A program made the position numbers and the translations under genes. DNA of 64,000 nt from Ustulina deusta (taxonomy: Eukaryota > Ascomycota > Sordariomycetes > Xylariales > Xylariaceae). Location: positions 1,054,001-1,118,000 of the forward strand of contig JAJNNX010000009.1 of NCBI GenBank assembly GCA_023159155.1. Direction: 5' to 3'. Positions 13,074-24,598 of this stretch are shown piece by piece (positions within the stretch are counted from its first letter, which is position 1; every line of letters starts with the position of its first letter). The notes beneath the pieces are model-generated. The model was given only the letters and a program-made list of their open reading frames with translations, had not been told where the DNA came from and ran no database searches.

Positions 13074-13919
13074 TCAAAACTCCGACACCTCAATCTCCCA
13101 TCTTTCTGGAGGCCCTTTCATGCACACCGGTATCCTTGCCTTTTCTCCCTCTGCCTCCAGCCGTCGAAGCTGGTTCATCGCTGCTCGTGAAGCCATGCCC
13201 TGGCGTCTGATGGCGTCTTGTATCCCCTGTGCGAGGCCATCGTCCGCCTCTGTCAGTGTGGCATACGCCGATAGCTTCTCCGTGAGCAGACTTCGGCCCG
13301 CCGCTGCGGGAGTTTTGACTTCCATCTTCCACAGGAAGGTAGACTCGTCCACGTGTGGGTAATCCTGGAGGGGATTTGGTTCCATCCTCACTTCTTCGTC
13401 GCTGCTATACTCGTTGTAGTCGTCGTTGTCGTATTCGTCCCAGGGCTCCGTGTCCCTTACAATGTATTCGACGTATATCTTCTTGTTGGCAACCCCCTTC
13501 TGTCTCGCCATGGGTGCTCTGCAAGGTCCTGGGCTTTGATGCCTCCATCGCGCCCCTTGTCGCCCTAGAGGAGACTGCCCGCTGTCTATGGTTTCCTCTC
13601 TTCCAGGGCTGAGTCCTCTATGTCGCCGCTCATCTCCCACCAACCGTGCAGAGCGGTTGATGGGTATGGGTTTCGTCTTGGGTTTCGTCTTGGGTCCCGT
13701 CTCTATCGCCGTTTTATCTTGGTGTTCCCTAGTACCGCTCGGGGTGCCCCGTCGCCCAGGCTTCAGTATGTTGTCCTCATAATGGACGTGCCGTGTCGAC
13801 TGCTTGGGAGCATCGAGCAGTGTAGATGCTCTGACTATAGTCTCTTGACGTGAGTCGCTTGTGTGATAAGGCGTTGCAATCAGAGCTATTAATTCAGATA
13901 TCATTGATAGCCAACCCAT
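13074..13919 (-). CDS. Hypothetical protein, charged, lineage-restricted
   Basis: An open frame of 281 residues runs from the ATG at 13919 (MGWLSMISELIALIATP). The frame is open further upstream but has no ATG there. The product has a short hydrophobic N-terminus, a basic middle with a TKPKTKP repeat, an acidic stretch (EPWDEYDNDDYNEYSSDEE) and a C-terminal helical part with RRLEAEGEKARIP. I do not recognise the family. The length of the frame and its codon-like composition argue for a real gene, but it could be a partial model. A second minus-strand frame starts at 13077 with a four-base ATGA overlap and may be part of the same gene after an unseen intron. Confidence 0.5.
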   Translation of the reverse strand: MGWLSMISELIALIATPYHTSDSRQETIVRASTLLDAPKQSTRHVHYEDNILKPGRRGTPSGTREHQDKTAIETGPKTKPKTKPIPINRSARLVGDERRHRGLSPGREETIDSGQSPLGRQGARWRHQSPGPCRAPMARQKGVANKKIYVEYIVRDTEPWDEYDNDDYNEYSSDEEVRMEPNPLQDYPHVDESTFLWKMEVKTPAAAGRSLLTEKLSAYATLTEADDGLAQGIQDAIRRQGMASRAAMNQLRRLEAEGEKARIPVCMKGPPERWEIEVSEF

Positions 13920-16184
13920 GGTGAGCGAGTGGGATTTAGCTCTTTTGATATAATCAGCTCGAAGAGTTGTTCGTGGATTCGAGGTTTTGATAATGATAGC
14001 CCAGCGCGTGAGGCTGAATAACAAATGACGATTAAACGTGCAATGTTATAGTATGTAGATAATAGCTGCAGACAGGTCAAGCGCCCGACTTGACTATGTT
14101 CTACTTTTGCTAGTAGTCTGACAGTATTGTGCTGCAGTTCTGTTGGGTGGCATGCGAAGATGGATGAAAGATGTGATGTATTGATGTAGGCTAGACTTGT
14201 TGATTAGAAAACTAGATGTTTACCTGATAGACCTGTGCTTTTGTTTACTTTCAAATTAAATGGAAGTTAAAATGTTAGATACTAATTAAGGTTTGCTGGG
14301 GGACTACTCAATAAGAATTCATAAGGCTTATACGTCCTGTATCACAGGCTAATGGTTTCTTAGGCAACCAGAAGTTAGCCCATAGTCTTTTGAATTTCCA
14401 GGCTATGGTGAATGAAAAACTAACTCTAGTTTTGCCATGGTTCCAACTTTAGATAGGCGGTACCGAGGGCTCAATAGGCAGGGCTTTGTTGCCCTGGTAC
14501 CGCGATAACCGCCTAGCCACCTTTTACTCTACGGTGAATATCACTCTCACATACCTACCTTCTATCTTGCTATTGGGCTTCCAGAAACAATTAAGCACAA
14601 ATAAATATTATCGACCTTGTTTCAAGCTGCTCTTAACGGCAAGATTCCCGGTCTGTCTAGGTTGTTTAAAGCTTCTCTTTGCTATGATGAGTTTTGTGCA
14701 TGACGCACCTTTTACCCCGGCACAAATACCGCAAGGCTATTTGTTTATATTGCAACTGGGCTTCAATATCAAAGCGTTTGTGGTAGACCGGGATAAAAAC
14801 CTCAGCTACTAGGCCAAACAATTGAGAAGTTGATATGAAATATAGCATATTCTAGCAGCCTGAGCTTCCCAGAACAAAGTTTTATATTCGTCTAATATCC
14901 CTACAAGTATTGAATGAGCATTTCTTCACTTACACAAATTACCTATATGCCACTCGCAAATTCGAATGGATAGTTTTGACCTATTTCATGCATGCGTATT
15001 TTCTTCTCCCTTATCCTTTCCCCCCCTCCCCATGCCCGTACATCGGAACTCAAACCTGGAAAACAAATAAACAAACAAATAAATATGGTGCCTGGATCTT
15101 TTTCTTCAAGTTCCGTGTGCCGATAAAGCTACAAGTTGAAAAAAAAAAACATAGGCTGTTTAGCAGAACCATGTTTACTTACTTGCAATTGGACGGGCCT
15201 AGTCTTAGCACAAAATCATCGTAACGTATCACAAGCCTATACTAACACAACCTAAACTCGTTACAGCTCAAGAGTTTCTACGAAGAAAACGATCAAAGCG
15301 CCGATGGAGTTGCTAAAAAGGCGGGATATCATGTAGTGGAAGTTAATATGTCTCGATAGAGCCGATTTAGTATCAAGAGCAACTTAGGTGGATTTGTGAA
15401 ATTGCCTAGACGATTGCGGCCTCAGGCATTCCACTCATGAGACGGCTCTCTGGTCTACCAATGTTAGTGTGAAGGCTATTTGCGATTCAAATTAACCTTC
15501 AATTATTCTACCCCCAAGCCAGAACAACATAAAAAAATACTCCCATAAATAAAGCTAAATACAAGGAAGGTAGCCAAACCAGGTAATTGATGAATTCTTA
15601 ACCTTTCATCTCTAATAAATGTCCCAGGTCTAACTACACTCTTAGACAGCTTGGGTTATTTAGCTGGCACCTCTTCTCTGTCATAAAGAACGCTCTTTTC
15701 CCGTCATCGATAGCATTTTATTGCCGAGAAAACTATTTAGCTTGTGAGAGAGTGCTCGCATTCAAACCAAGGAAGAGACTTATGCCAGCGAGAAGCTCGT
15801 TATACTTGTCTACTAGAGCGCACCTCAAAAAGCTGGTTTTTTTTTCTCAGTTTCAACTTTTATCCTTCTTCAGGAGAACAGGTCACATTTTCAAACCTTA
15901 GCCGTTTACGCGGATAATTATCCCGCACCGTGATATTGCTGTTCTCAAGTCCGAGAAACTGATACTCAAATTGATGCTATCAACCACTGCATATTACGCC
16001 TGATCACGCCGCATCAACCAATGCATCCGCACAAACACCCTTCTGCTTCTCCCCTCCAAAGTACTGGCAAGCGGCGGTGAAGTCGAATAATGCCGATTCC
16101 GAGAACGTACTCCCAGCGCCACGATTCCTCTGAACCGATTGAACCAACGCCTGAGTAAGCGGACGGGAACGGCCTAGTTGCTCT
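13920..16184. other. AT-leaning intergenic region with a hairpin
   Basis: Composition is visibly more AT-rich than the flanking gene space, though far from the AT block at 41-60 kb. No gene is supported. An inverted repeat lies at 14457-14470 (GCGGTACCGAGGGC) and 14491-14503 (GCCCTGGTACCGC). It is embedded in further AGGCGG/CCGCCT pairing that could form alternative stems. This may be the end of an old DNA transposon, but no partner end or target duplication was found. A frame at 16501-16004 overlaps the spliced gene below in another register and is a shadow. Confidence 0.4.
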
Positions 16185-16723
16185 CTACTTCTTGCCCGAT
16201 GACCCGGACGAGTGGCTGCCGCCGGAGGGCGACGTGTAATTCGAGCTGCCCTGGCCGTTGTTGTAGTACGTGCTACCGTTGGGGTTCGAGTAGTAGTACG
16301 AGCCATCGCTATTCGAAGCATGGGTGTTAGTGGGTTCCTCCAATTTCGGCTTCTTCTGCTAATTGGGTGCCTCCCCTCATGAGCTGACGATGAGAGGGGA
16401 TAGACAGACTCGATACCATGAGGTTGGTAAGAGTCGGACCCGGGGGGCGGGGGCTTGGACTTACGTGTTGGAGTAGTGGTAGGAGTTGGGATTGGACGCA
16501 CTGCTGCCGTGGTCGCGGGCGCAGTAGTGGTTGCCCTGTTGGTGTGTTAGTAATGGTTGATCAATGGTCGATATGATAGACGAGAATAATCTGTGAATTG
16601 ACCAGTAATGGTCTAGTAGGATGGCAGCTGTTCACGCCGAAGTCGGGCATGATGAGATGGGGGGGCCCTTACCTGGCTATTAGTGCCGGAGCTCTTGTAC
16701 GAGTATCCTTGGTTGCTGGGCAT
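16185..16723 (-). CDS. Tiny Gly/Ser/Tyr-rich protein of the YYSNPNGS type, copy A
   Basis: Three exons, 16723-16673, 16535-16465 and 16308-16185, give an 81-residue protein. The introns have donors GTAAGG and GTAAGT and branch sites TACTAAC and CACTAAC. Exon 1 encodes MPSNQGYSYKSSGTNSQ, exon 2 begins GNHYCARDHGSS, and exon 3 holds the repeat-like DGSYYYSNPNGSTYYNNG followed by a Ser/Gly tail ending GSSGKK. The gene downstream at 17943-17487 has the same three-exon layout, with identical exon 1 and exon 2 lengths (51 and 71 nt) and phases and clear sequence similarity. They are tandem paralogues. I have a general impression that similar small proteins occur in other fungi, but I know no function. 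No signal peptide or membrane helix is seen. Confidence 0.8.
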
Positions 16724-17486
16724 CTTGACTGACGAATCGAGGGAAAGGTTTGGTTTGGTTTGGTATTCCGTTGGAAGGCGAGCGAATGAATGCTGGTGGT
16801 GATAGTGGTGATTGTGAAGTGAAAAGTGGTGGGTTGAAATACCTACCTGGGCTTGCTCTTGAATAAATAGGACAGTTGGGGAGAACCCGGGGCAGTGGGC
16901 AGGTGCTAGGAGTGTGAAGGTTAGGGGAGTTACAGTCAGATTCCCACTGTATTTAGCTGGCAGTTGTACAGTACAGCGAGGACCCCTCTATTGGCAATAC
17001 AACATCCTTTTTGGCCCTGCTAGTTGCCAAGACACCAACGACAATTATGCTTCGAATGAACCATGGATTTAAAGTCGAAATAACGTGATGAACTGGCCAG
17101 CTTACGTTGCCGGCTTGTTTGATTGAGCCCTATCTGGACTAGGTAGGAGGAATGGTTGCGCTAGAATCTACAGTGCGGGAGCTAGGAAAGCAATTTTGGC
17201 AGATGAGGTGTCATTTTCTACGAATAAAACCTACGGAATTAATTTCCACTGGGACGAAATCACGAGATCAGTCTCATTGGAGCAGAGTCAGGGAGACACA
17301 TGCTTGCATGCCTGGCGATATCAGAATGAATGCATGATAATACGATCATCTGGCCCGATACCTAGGGGCTACAACAAATACCTCGGTCAGTGCGTGGCTG
17401 GTCTTCTGATGGTGTTTCAATCCCCGCAGGATCGGTTGCGCACATCCAGCAGACAAACACCTAGAAGACCATACCCCTTTTCACTA
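16724..17486. other. Spacer between the tandem small genes
   Basis: About 760 bases lie between the two same-strand paralogues. They hold the promoter of copy A and the 3' end of copy B. No additional gene is seen. Confidence 0.5.
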
Positions 17487-17943
17487 TTATTTCTGCTCGG
17501 GCACGTGCACCCAGGGACCGCCGTCGCGAGCCTTGTACTTGTCGCCATCTGGTGTCGTAAGCCTCTCGTTACCTCGGCCATCGTCGAAGTATTGGCTGCC
17601 ATCGGGGTTGCTGGAGTACCAAGAGTTATCACTGTGACAAGGCATCAGTTCTACTCTAACATTCCTCTTCTCTTAATGCTGTCGTGCGTTGCTTGGCTGC
17701 AAAGGAGGGAAGGGGCACAGAGGAGAAGAATCAATCCCAAACTTACGCATTGAGGTATTGGTATGCATTCTGATTTGGGGCGTCTGGACCGCAATCGAAG
17801 GCACGGTAGCGATTCCCCTATACAAACGGTTTAATCGCGTGATTGGATGGCTCCGTGGCGAATTGACTATTTGTAGAGAAATGTGTAGGTACCTGATTGT
17901 TGATGCCCTCGCTTTTGATCCTGCATTCTCCATTGGAAGCCAT
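17487..17943 (-). CDS. Tiny YYSNPDGS-type protein, copy B
   Basis: Exons 17943-17893, 17817-17747 and 17631-17487 encode 88 residues. Exon 1 reads MASNGECRIKSEGINNQ, matching copy A in length and in its final NxQ. Exon 2 begins GNRYRAFDCGPDAPNQNAY. Exon 3 contains DNSWYSSNPDGSQYFDDG and continues to RDGGPWVHVPEQK. Donors are GTACCT and GTAAGT and acceptors TAG and CAG, and the frame closes exactly. Relative to copy A the C-terminus is charged rather than Ser/Gly-rich, so the pair has diverged after duplication. Frames on the opposite strand here are shadows. Function is unknown. Confidence 0.8.
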
Positions 17944-18473
17944 GCTCAACAAATTTGCAATCTGTTCTTAACCCGATACTTGTTCAGGAAGCCGTAGTCT
18001 GGGGAGTTGGGTCGAGAGAAGAGGAAGAATGGGATTGAAGGGATGCTGGCGACTGAATCAGCCGCAATTCTAGTATAGATGTCTCTTGAGGAGGAGATAA
18101 GTACTAGGTAGCTAGAAGATGCTGGAAGATTTTCCTAGTAGGTAGAAATAGCATAGGTAATAGGTATCGCTCGCGGAAGGAGTCGTGGCTTGCAGTATCC
18201 ATAAACTAGAGAGAGAGAAGAAAAAGATCTGGCAAGAGCCGCTGTGCGAACGAGTCAACTCAGCAAGCGAGAAGTAACAAACGCAGGGCCTGGTTTCCTG
18301 CATAGGTAACTTTTCAGTGGATGATTTGAATTCATTTGCGGATGACCGTGGTAATGTATTTGGTATCAAACTATCTATGAGGCGACAAATAGCTGTCTAT
18401 AATGTCAGCAAAAACGCCGATAAACACAGATCTATCAGATGATATGTAATGGTAATAATATGCAGCCCAAAAT
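17944..18473. other. Intergenic region
   Basis: It holds the promoter of small gene copy B and the 3' end of the thioredoxin reductase gene. A purine-rich run lies at about 18208-18228. No gene or RNA is supported. Confidence 0.5.
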
Positions 18474-19763
<1,290 letters not shown>

Positions 19764-19766
19764 TCA

Positions 19767-21024
19767 GAGGCGGTCTTCTGGTTTGCCTGTTGTCTTGCTT
19801 CGAGGGACGGATGAGACAAGAGAGAAGGTAAATAATGCGATGATGGATGCGACGCTGGCGGATCCGATGGGGCGGCTACTGGGGCATTTAAGGCAGGCAG
19901 AGAGGGGCGGCGATTGCGGAAAGATGAATAATATGTAATGGAATGTAATGTAATGCAGTGCAACGCAGTCCTGTAATTACTATAAATTACGGTGGCACAC
20001 GAAACCAACAGTAGGCAACATGGCAGCATGCGGTAGCGAGTGACCGATTTTTGGAATCTTCTGACACCGATTTCAAATAATCGTCAGGGTCCCTCTTCAA
20101 CAGTCTCGTCACCCCGCATTACTCAGCAATGGAAGTTGCGCCATATCACCGGATATTTTCATGCGCAACTATCACCTTTTGATGCATATCAACACTCCTT
20201 TAAGGTACCTAGAGAAGATGTAACAACGTATTACCTAAGCTGATTCTTAGAATTCGAGGACCTTGTTGGCTTGGGCACCCACCTACTACCGAGGTAGGTA
20301 CCTCATCTTCGGCATTTGAAACCACCTTCTGTCGAGGTCCTCCCTGAACAGCTTGAGTATACCTATGAGTATCTAATTCGCAATTCGCAATTACCTAATG
20401 AAGCGTGTTATCTGTACTACATGTACCTATCTAGGTGACCCAACAACGCGGGACAAACGGGGAGACACGGGTCGCAACCCTGGAGATCACCACGTGCCGC
20501 CTTAACTCTATTATTATGTACATTACGTATGAGGTCACACCGGACGTTAGCTTCCTAGCCACCAATTGCAATTCGAGTCACCCACTCATCCAACCCACAG
20601 TCTTAGGTAAAGCAGCACCTGTCTACAGTCTACCTACCTAGTGTAGATATTCTCAACACAAGGACGAAGGTGGCCGACCGGGGTCTTCTCATGCAGTGAC
20701 ATTGCCGTTACGCATAAATTGCCCCCACGTTGAAATACCTACAGCAACTGCTACAATACCAGGTCAATAGGTAGCTACTTAATATATGTCTGGGATCCAA
20801 CTTCAGGTATCTTTCGACCTCTCCTGGCTACCTAGCCTTAGCCTTATTTATTTATGCCTACGTGCCCAACTCGCTTGTCTCTCGTTTATAGTATCCGTTT
20901 GTGATCCGTATCAGCAAATACCTCGGTTCGTCGCTCGGTCGGTTCTTGAGCCAAAATCATCCCTCTTTTCAATGCAAAATTAAACCGAGGTCCAGCGAGA
21001 TTGACGGGATATAGAGAGGGGCTC
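19767..21024. other. Divergent intergenic region (thioredoxin reductase / PQ-loop gene)
   Basis: About 1.26 kb lie between two divergently transcribed genes, so both promoters are here. TAGGTACCT-type words recur near 20205-20300. No supported coding sequence was found in either direction. Confidence 0.5.
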
Positions 21025-22290
21025 ATGGCACCTCAAGGAGAAATACCCATCGCAGCCAGTGTCTTGGGTGTATGTGTCGCTCTCCTATTCAATATCCAGA
21101 ACGTAGGACTAATTGCGACTCCTGCAGACTATCGGGACAGTGCTATGGTCTATCCAGTTAATACCTCAAGCATGGACGAATTGGCGGAACAAGAATACCG
21201 AAGGCTTCCCCGCAGTGATGATGTTTTTGTGGGCGATATGTGCGTATATCTGGTGAGATGGTATTTCATCCTCAGCTGGCTGACCTTGTTCCAGCCGGGG
21301 TCCCTTTTGGTATATACGCCGTCGTCCAGAACTTCAATATCCCAATCCAAGTGCAACCACAGGCGTTCATGTTATTATGCTTGATTAATTGGGGTCAGAT
21401 CTTGCTGTATTCTCAGTGAGTCACGCCCTATACAACTACCGACATGCCAATGCATAATGGCAGACTGACACCATGTACCAGTAAATGGGCCCTTTGGAAG
21501 GTCCTCGTCGTTACGATCGGCACTGCTGCTATCTTCGCTGGCGTCGAGACTGCTCTGATTCTTACAATACGTGTAAGTCCACGCAGGCTGATCTCGGCAT
21601 GGCCTTCTCTAATCGAACACTAGCCCGTTTACACAGCTGGAAACGAGACCCCAGTCATCGTGATCGGTGTCGTTGCCGCTATCCTTCTCGCCGCCGGGTT
21701 GCTGCCCCCTTACGGCGAAGCCTGGAAGCGAAGGGGGCGAATCATCGGGATCAACTTCGTGTTCCTGACGATGGACTCTCTGGGCGCCTTCTTTTCCCTT
21801 CTGTCCCTCGTCGCCCAGCGGACCTTCGACGTCCTGGGTGGCGTCATGTACATCATTTGGTACGAAACATACATGGAGAATTTCCTCACCACCACCACCA
21901 TACCCAAAATTTAATACACTGGTGAATGAATGACTAACCAACATCCTGTGTAGTATACTCCTAGAAATAGGGATTTTCGCCTCTCATCTAATCTGGCTGT
22001 TCCGGACTCGTCGAATAAGGCAAGAAGCGAAATCCAATAGTAAGACCTTTGACGATGTGATGGCGGAATATGAGCAGCACGGCGTCCCGTTCAAGTTTGC
22101 TGAGCGGAAGTCCGTTTGGCCGGGGAGAAAATGTAAACATGATGAAGAGATGATCGCGAGAGACAACGACAAGCCCCCGGTCCTGCGCCCTGGGGCGAAT
22201 GAAGGAGAGGACAAGAGAGGCGTGAACAACGAAGATACAAATAGAAGCGGCCAATATTCAGACATTGGAAATGCCCGCAATGATAAATAG
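21025..22290 (+). CDS. PQ-loop repeat membrane protein, seven-helix transporter family
   Basis: Six exons, 21025-21069, 21128-21239, 21295-21415, 21482-21572, 21624-21859 and 21954-22290, give 313 residues. All five introns are 51-94 nt with standard donors, and phases close exactly. The first PQ-loop is IQLIPQAWTNWRNKNTEG at residues ~24-41. The second is AGLLPPYGEAWKRRGRIIG, where PP stands in place of PQ (~147-165). Other helices include GVPFGIYAVVQNFNIPIQ and GAFFSLLSLVAQRTFDVLGG. A hydrophilic tail of about 80 residues follows RTRRIRQEAKS. PQ-loop proteins such as yeast Ypq1-3 and cystinosin export amino acids or cystine from vacuoles; whether this one does is inference. The true exons 1-3 are hidden from single-frame reading, because a longer frame from 21025 runs through two introns in the wrong register. 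Confidence 0.88.
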
Positions 22291-22725
22291 AAGAAAACAG
22301 ACGATGCATCAAGACGCATGACGCTTTACGGTGAACACATTCACATGAATAGAATAATCATGATTAATAGTTACCCAGTCGGCAGCAAGGCAAGGAAAAC
22401 AGCATTACACCCGTGTACAAGGCTCCAATCATTGCAGCATAGCAGTACATCTGTTTATATAGGTAGATATCTATACTAATAATTGTGCTGTTTATTTACT
22501 TCTTTACTGAAGTGCCCATTTGTAACTCATGTGTGGTGTTTTGTTAGCTAGGTACTGCCCACTTCCTACCAACGACCTTATATCTAACTTGAAGGTGCTG
22601 ATCCAACCCGATTAATTAACGCTATTAGTACCACTCGAAAGCAAAGCCATAAATACAATCACTAAGCGCCTTCGCCTCGCCATATTTCTAAACAAATTCC
22701 CGGGCTGTAGGGTATCAATCCTGAA
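22291..22725. other. Convergent intergenic region
   Basis: It separates the 3' ends of the PQ-loop gene and SFH5. It is AT-leaning and no gene is supported. Confidence 0.5.
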
Positions 22726-24039
22726 TTACTCCACCGACGGCTCTGTCCCCTCGGCCTTCAAGTCGGCACCTTTACCGCCGTACTCGGGCGGCAGCATCTG
22801 GCCGAGGGGCACCTTGCTACCGCCGAAATCCTCTTTGGCGAGATTCGCGCCGTTAGACATGGGATGGAACTTTTTCTATGACGGTCGGGATGGGTTAGTA
22901 AGAAGAAGAAGAAGAGGAAATTGAGAGAGCGAAGAAAAAAAAGAAAAAAAAGAAAAGGAAAACAAAACAAAGCGTAAGAAATGGGTAATGGGGACTCGAA
23001 AGGATGAGTTCGTCACTTACAATCGTACGCGCGGCGACGAATAGCTTCATGAAGCCGTACATGAAGCCCATGACGGCCGGGACGTTGATGAAGAACTTCT
23101 CCTTGAGGAGCTCCGGGTAGGCGGTGGCGAAAACCCGAATAGTCTCGGTGCTGGCGGCCTTGACCTGCGGGGCCTGGCGCAGGAACGAGACGCCCTTGTA
23201 GTCGTGGACCTGGAACATCTTGTACGGGTCGGCGTCCGGATCGGCCGTGATGGGGGCCGTGGCGGTCGAGAGCGAGAGCTCTTGCACGGCCCTTTCCATG
23301 AGGGCCACACGCCAGTTGATGAACCTGGGTCGTATTAGTGGTTGGTGTTGGCCGGTTCTTGTTAGTGGTATGGAGAGTGGGAGATGAGTTGGGTGGAAGG
23401 AGAGGGGGACATAGAGGTCATGCGATGATAGGTGAGAAAATGGGAAAGATGGACTTACTCGTCGAGATTGCCGAACGTCACATCGATGGATTTGACATTC
23501 CCGTAGATATTCCAGGTGAAGATCTCGCGGGCCTTGTCTTTCTCGGCTCCGCCCTTCTCCTCGGTGGAATAGGTGGAGACGTATCCCAGGCCGCCGAACT
23601 TCTCCTTAGAAAAGGTCTGCTTGATGAGCTCGAGAGGCTGCGTCTTCTTGCGCCAGTCCAGCGTCTTGGTTAGCTGGTCCTTCGCCTTGGCCACGTCGCC
23701 ATCGTTGGCGTTCAGGTACTTCTGCAGCACAATCTGTGAGGGAATGTGCGTGGAAGGGTCTGCCAGCGTCACGCCCCAGATCTCGGGGTAGTCGTGTGCT
23801 TTGGCGGTGGCCCAGAGCTCTTGGAGCGGTGTGGTCGGCTCATCTGGCAGTGGTGTTTTGGACGTCGCCTGTGCCTGTGCCGGTGCCTGTGCCGGGGCCG
23901 TGGTGTCTGATTCAGGCTGTGGTGGGGCTGGAGTGGCAGCAGCAGCAGGAGTAGGAGTAGTGGTGGCGGGAGGAGCTGTCGGTGCGGCTGCTGCCTCGGG
24001 TGCTGGTGGGGCAGTTGTTGTTGGTTGTTCTTCACTCAT
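22726..24039 (-). CDS. SFH5: Phosphatidylinositol transfer protein Sfh5 (Sec14 family)
   Basis: Exons 24039-23459, 23324-23021 and 22875-22726 encode 344 residues. Donors are GTAAGT twice, and the frame closes exactly. The first ~70 residues are low-complexity Ala/Pro/Thr. The CRAL-TRIO N-terminal part follows (WGVTLADPSTHIPSQIVLQK, then LNANDGDVAKAKDQLTKTLDW), then the Sec14 lipid-binding lobe (FKVHD-like VHDYKGVSFLR, PELLKEKFFINVPAVMGFMY). The C-terminus carries the Sfh5-typical LAKEDFGGSKVPLGQMLPPEYGG. Sfh5 is a non-classical Sec14-like protein, with phosphatidylinositol transfer or heme binding reported for yeast Sfh5. The start at 24039 (MSEEQPT) is chosen because the open frame beyond it has no recognisable conservation. 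The gene is divergent from NPR2. Confidence 0.95.
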
Positions 24040-24598
24040 GGTGTTTATGGTGTTTCTCGTGGCTGGTGCAAGTCTCTTGTATTTGGGTTGGGAAATCTGG
24101 ATTTTAAGTCGAAGGAACACCTCGGTCTTCTATTAAGATGTAGTGCAGAAGCGGCGAATGTTGTTGTTATTGGCACTTGGATATCTATGAGACGACGCTC
24201 GGGCTTAAATAACAGTTCTGGGCGGGTTTGGAAACACTCAGGGGCTACAGTGGGAGATTATAGCGCCATGTTCTAATATATCGGCGGAATTACCCGATAA
24301 TTAACCGTCCCTATGGCCTACCTATACTGTGTGCTCCGACGTCCTGACTTGGCTTCATTGAGATACCCAACTCGTTCATCGTGTCTTGTTGAGACGGTGA
24401 ACTTGATCACGATAACGACATGAAGTCTATATGAAGACACAATTTCTGTTTCCTCGATGCTTCTGCCACGAGATATTTGAAAACACTAAATCTCATAGAA
24501 ATTGATCGAGCAGGATTTTGAAAGCAATGCATCGCGATGTAGCGTCTCACATCTCATACGACGACACGCATTGAGATTACACGGACGCCATAGATAAG
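24040..24598. promoter_or_regulatory. Shared divergent promoter region SFH5 / NPR2
   Basis: Only 559 bases separate the two ATGs, which face away from each other, so both promoters must lie here or in the 5' untranslated regions. No specific binding site can be named from sequence alone. Confidence 0.5.

Noticed and set aside
16004..16501. 165-codon minus-strand frame rich in Pro/Thr/Arg
   Set aside because: It overlaps the spliced micro-gene in another register. The spliced model has good donors and branch sites and a paralogue with identical structure, so this frame is a shadow.
17196..17753. 185-codon plus-strand frame with hydrophobic segments
   Set aside because: It is antisense to exons 2 and 3 of micro-gene copy B and has no recognisable homology.
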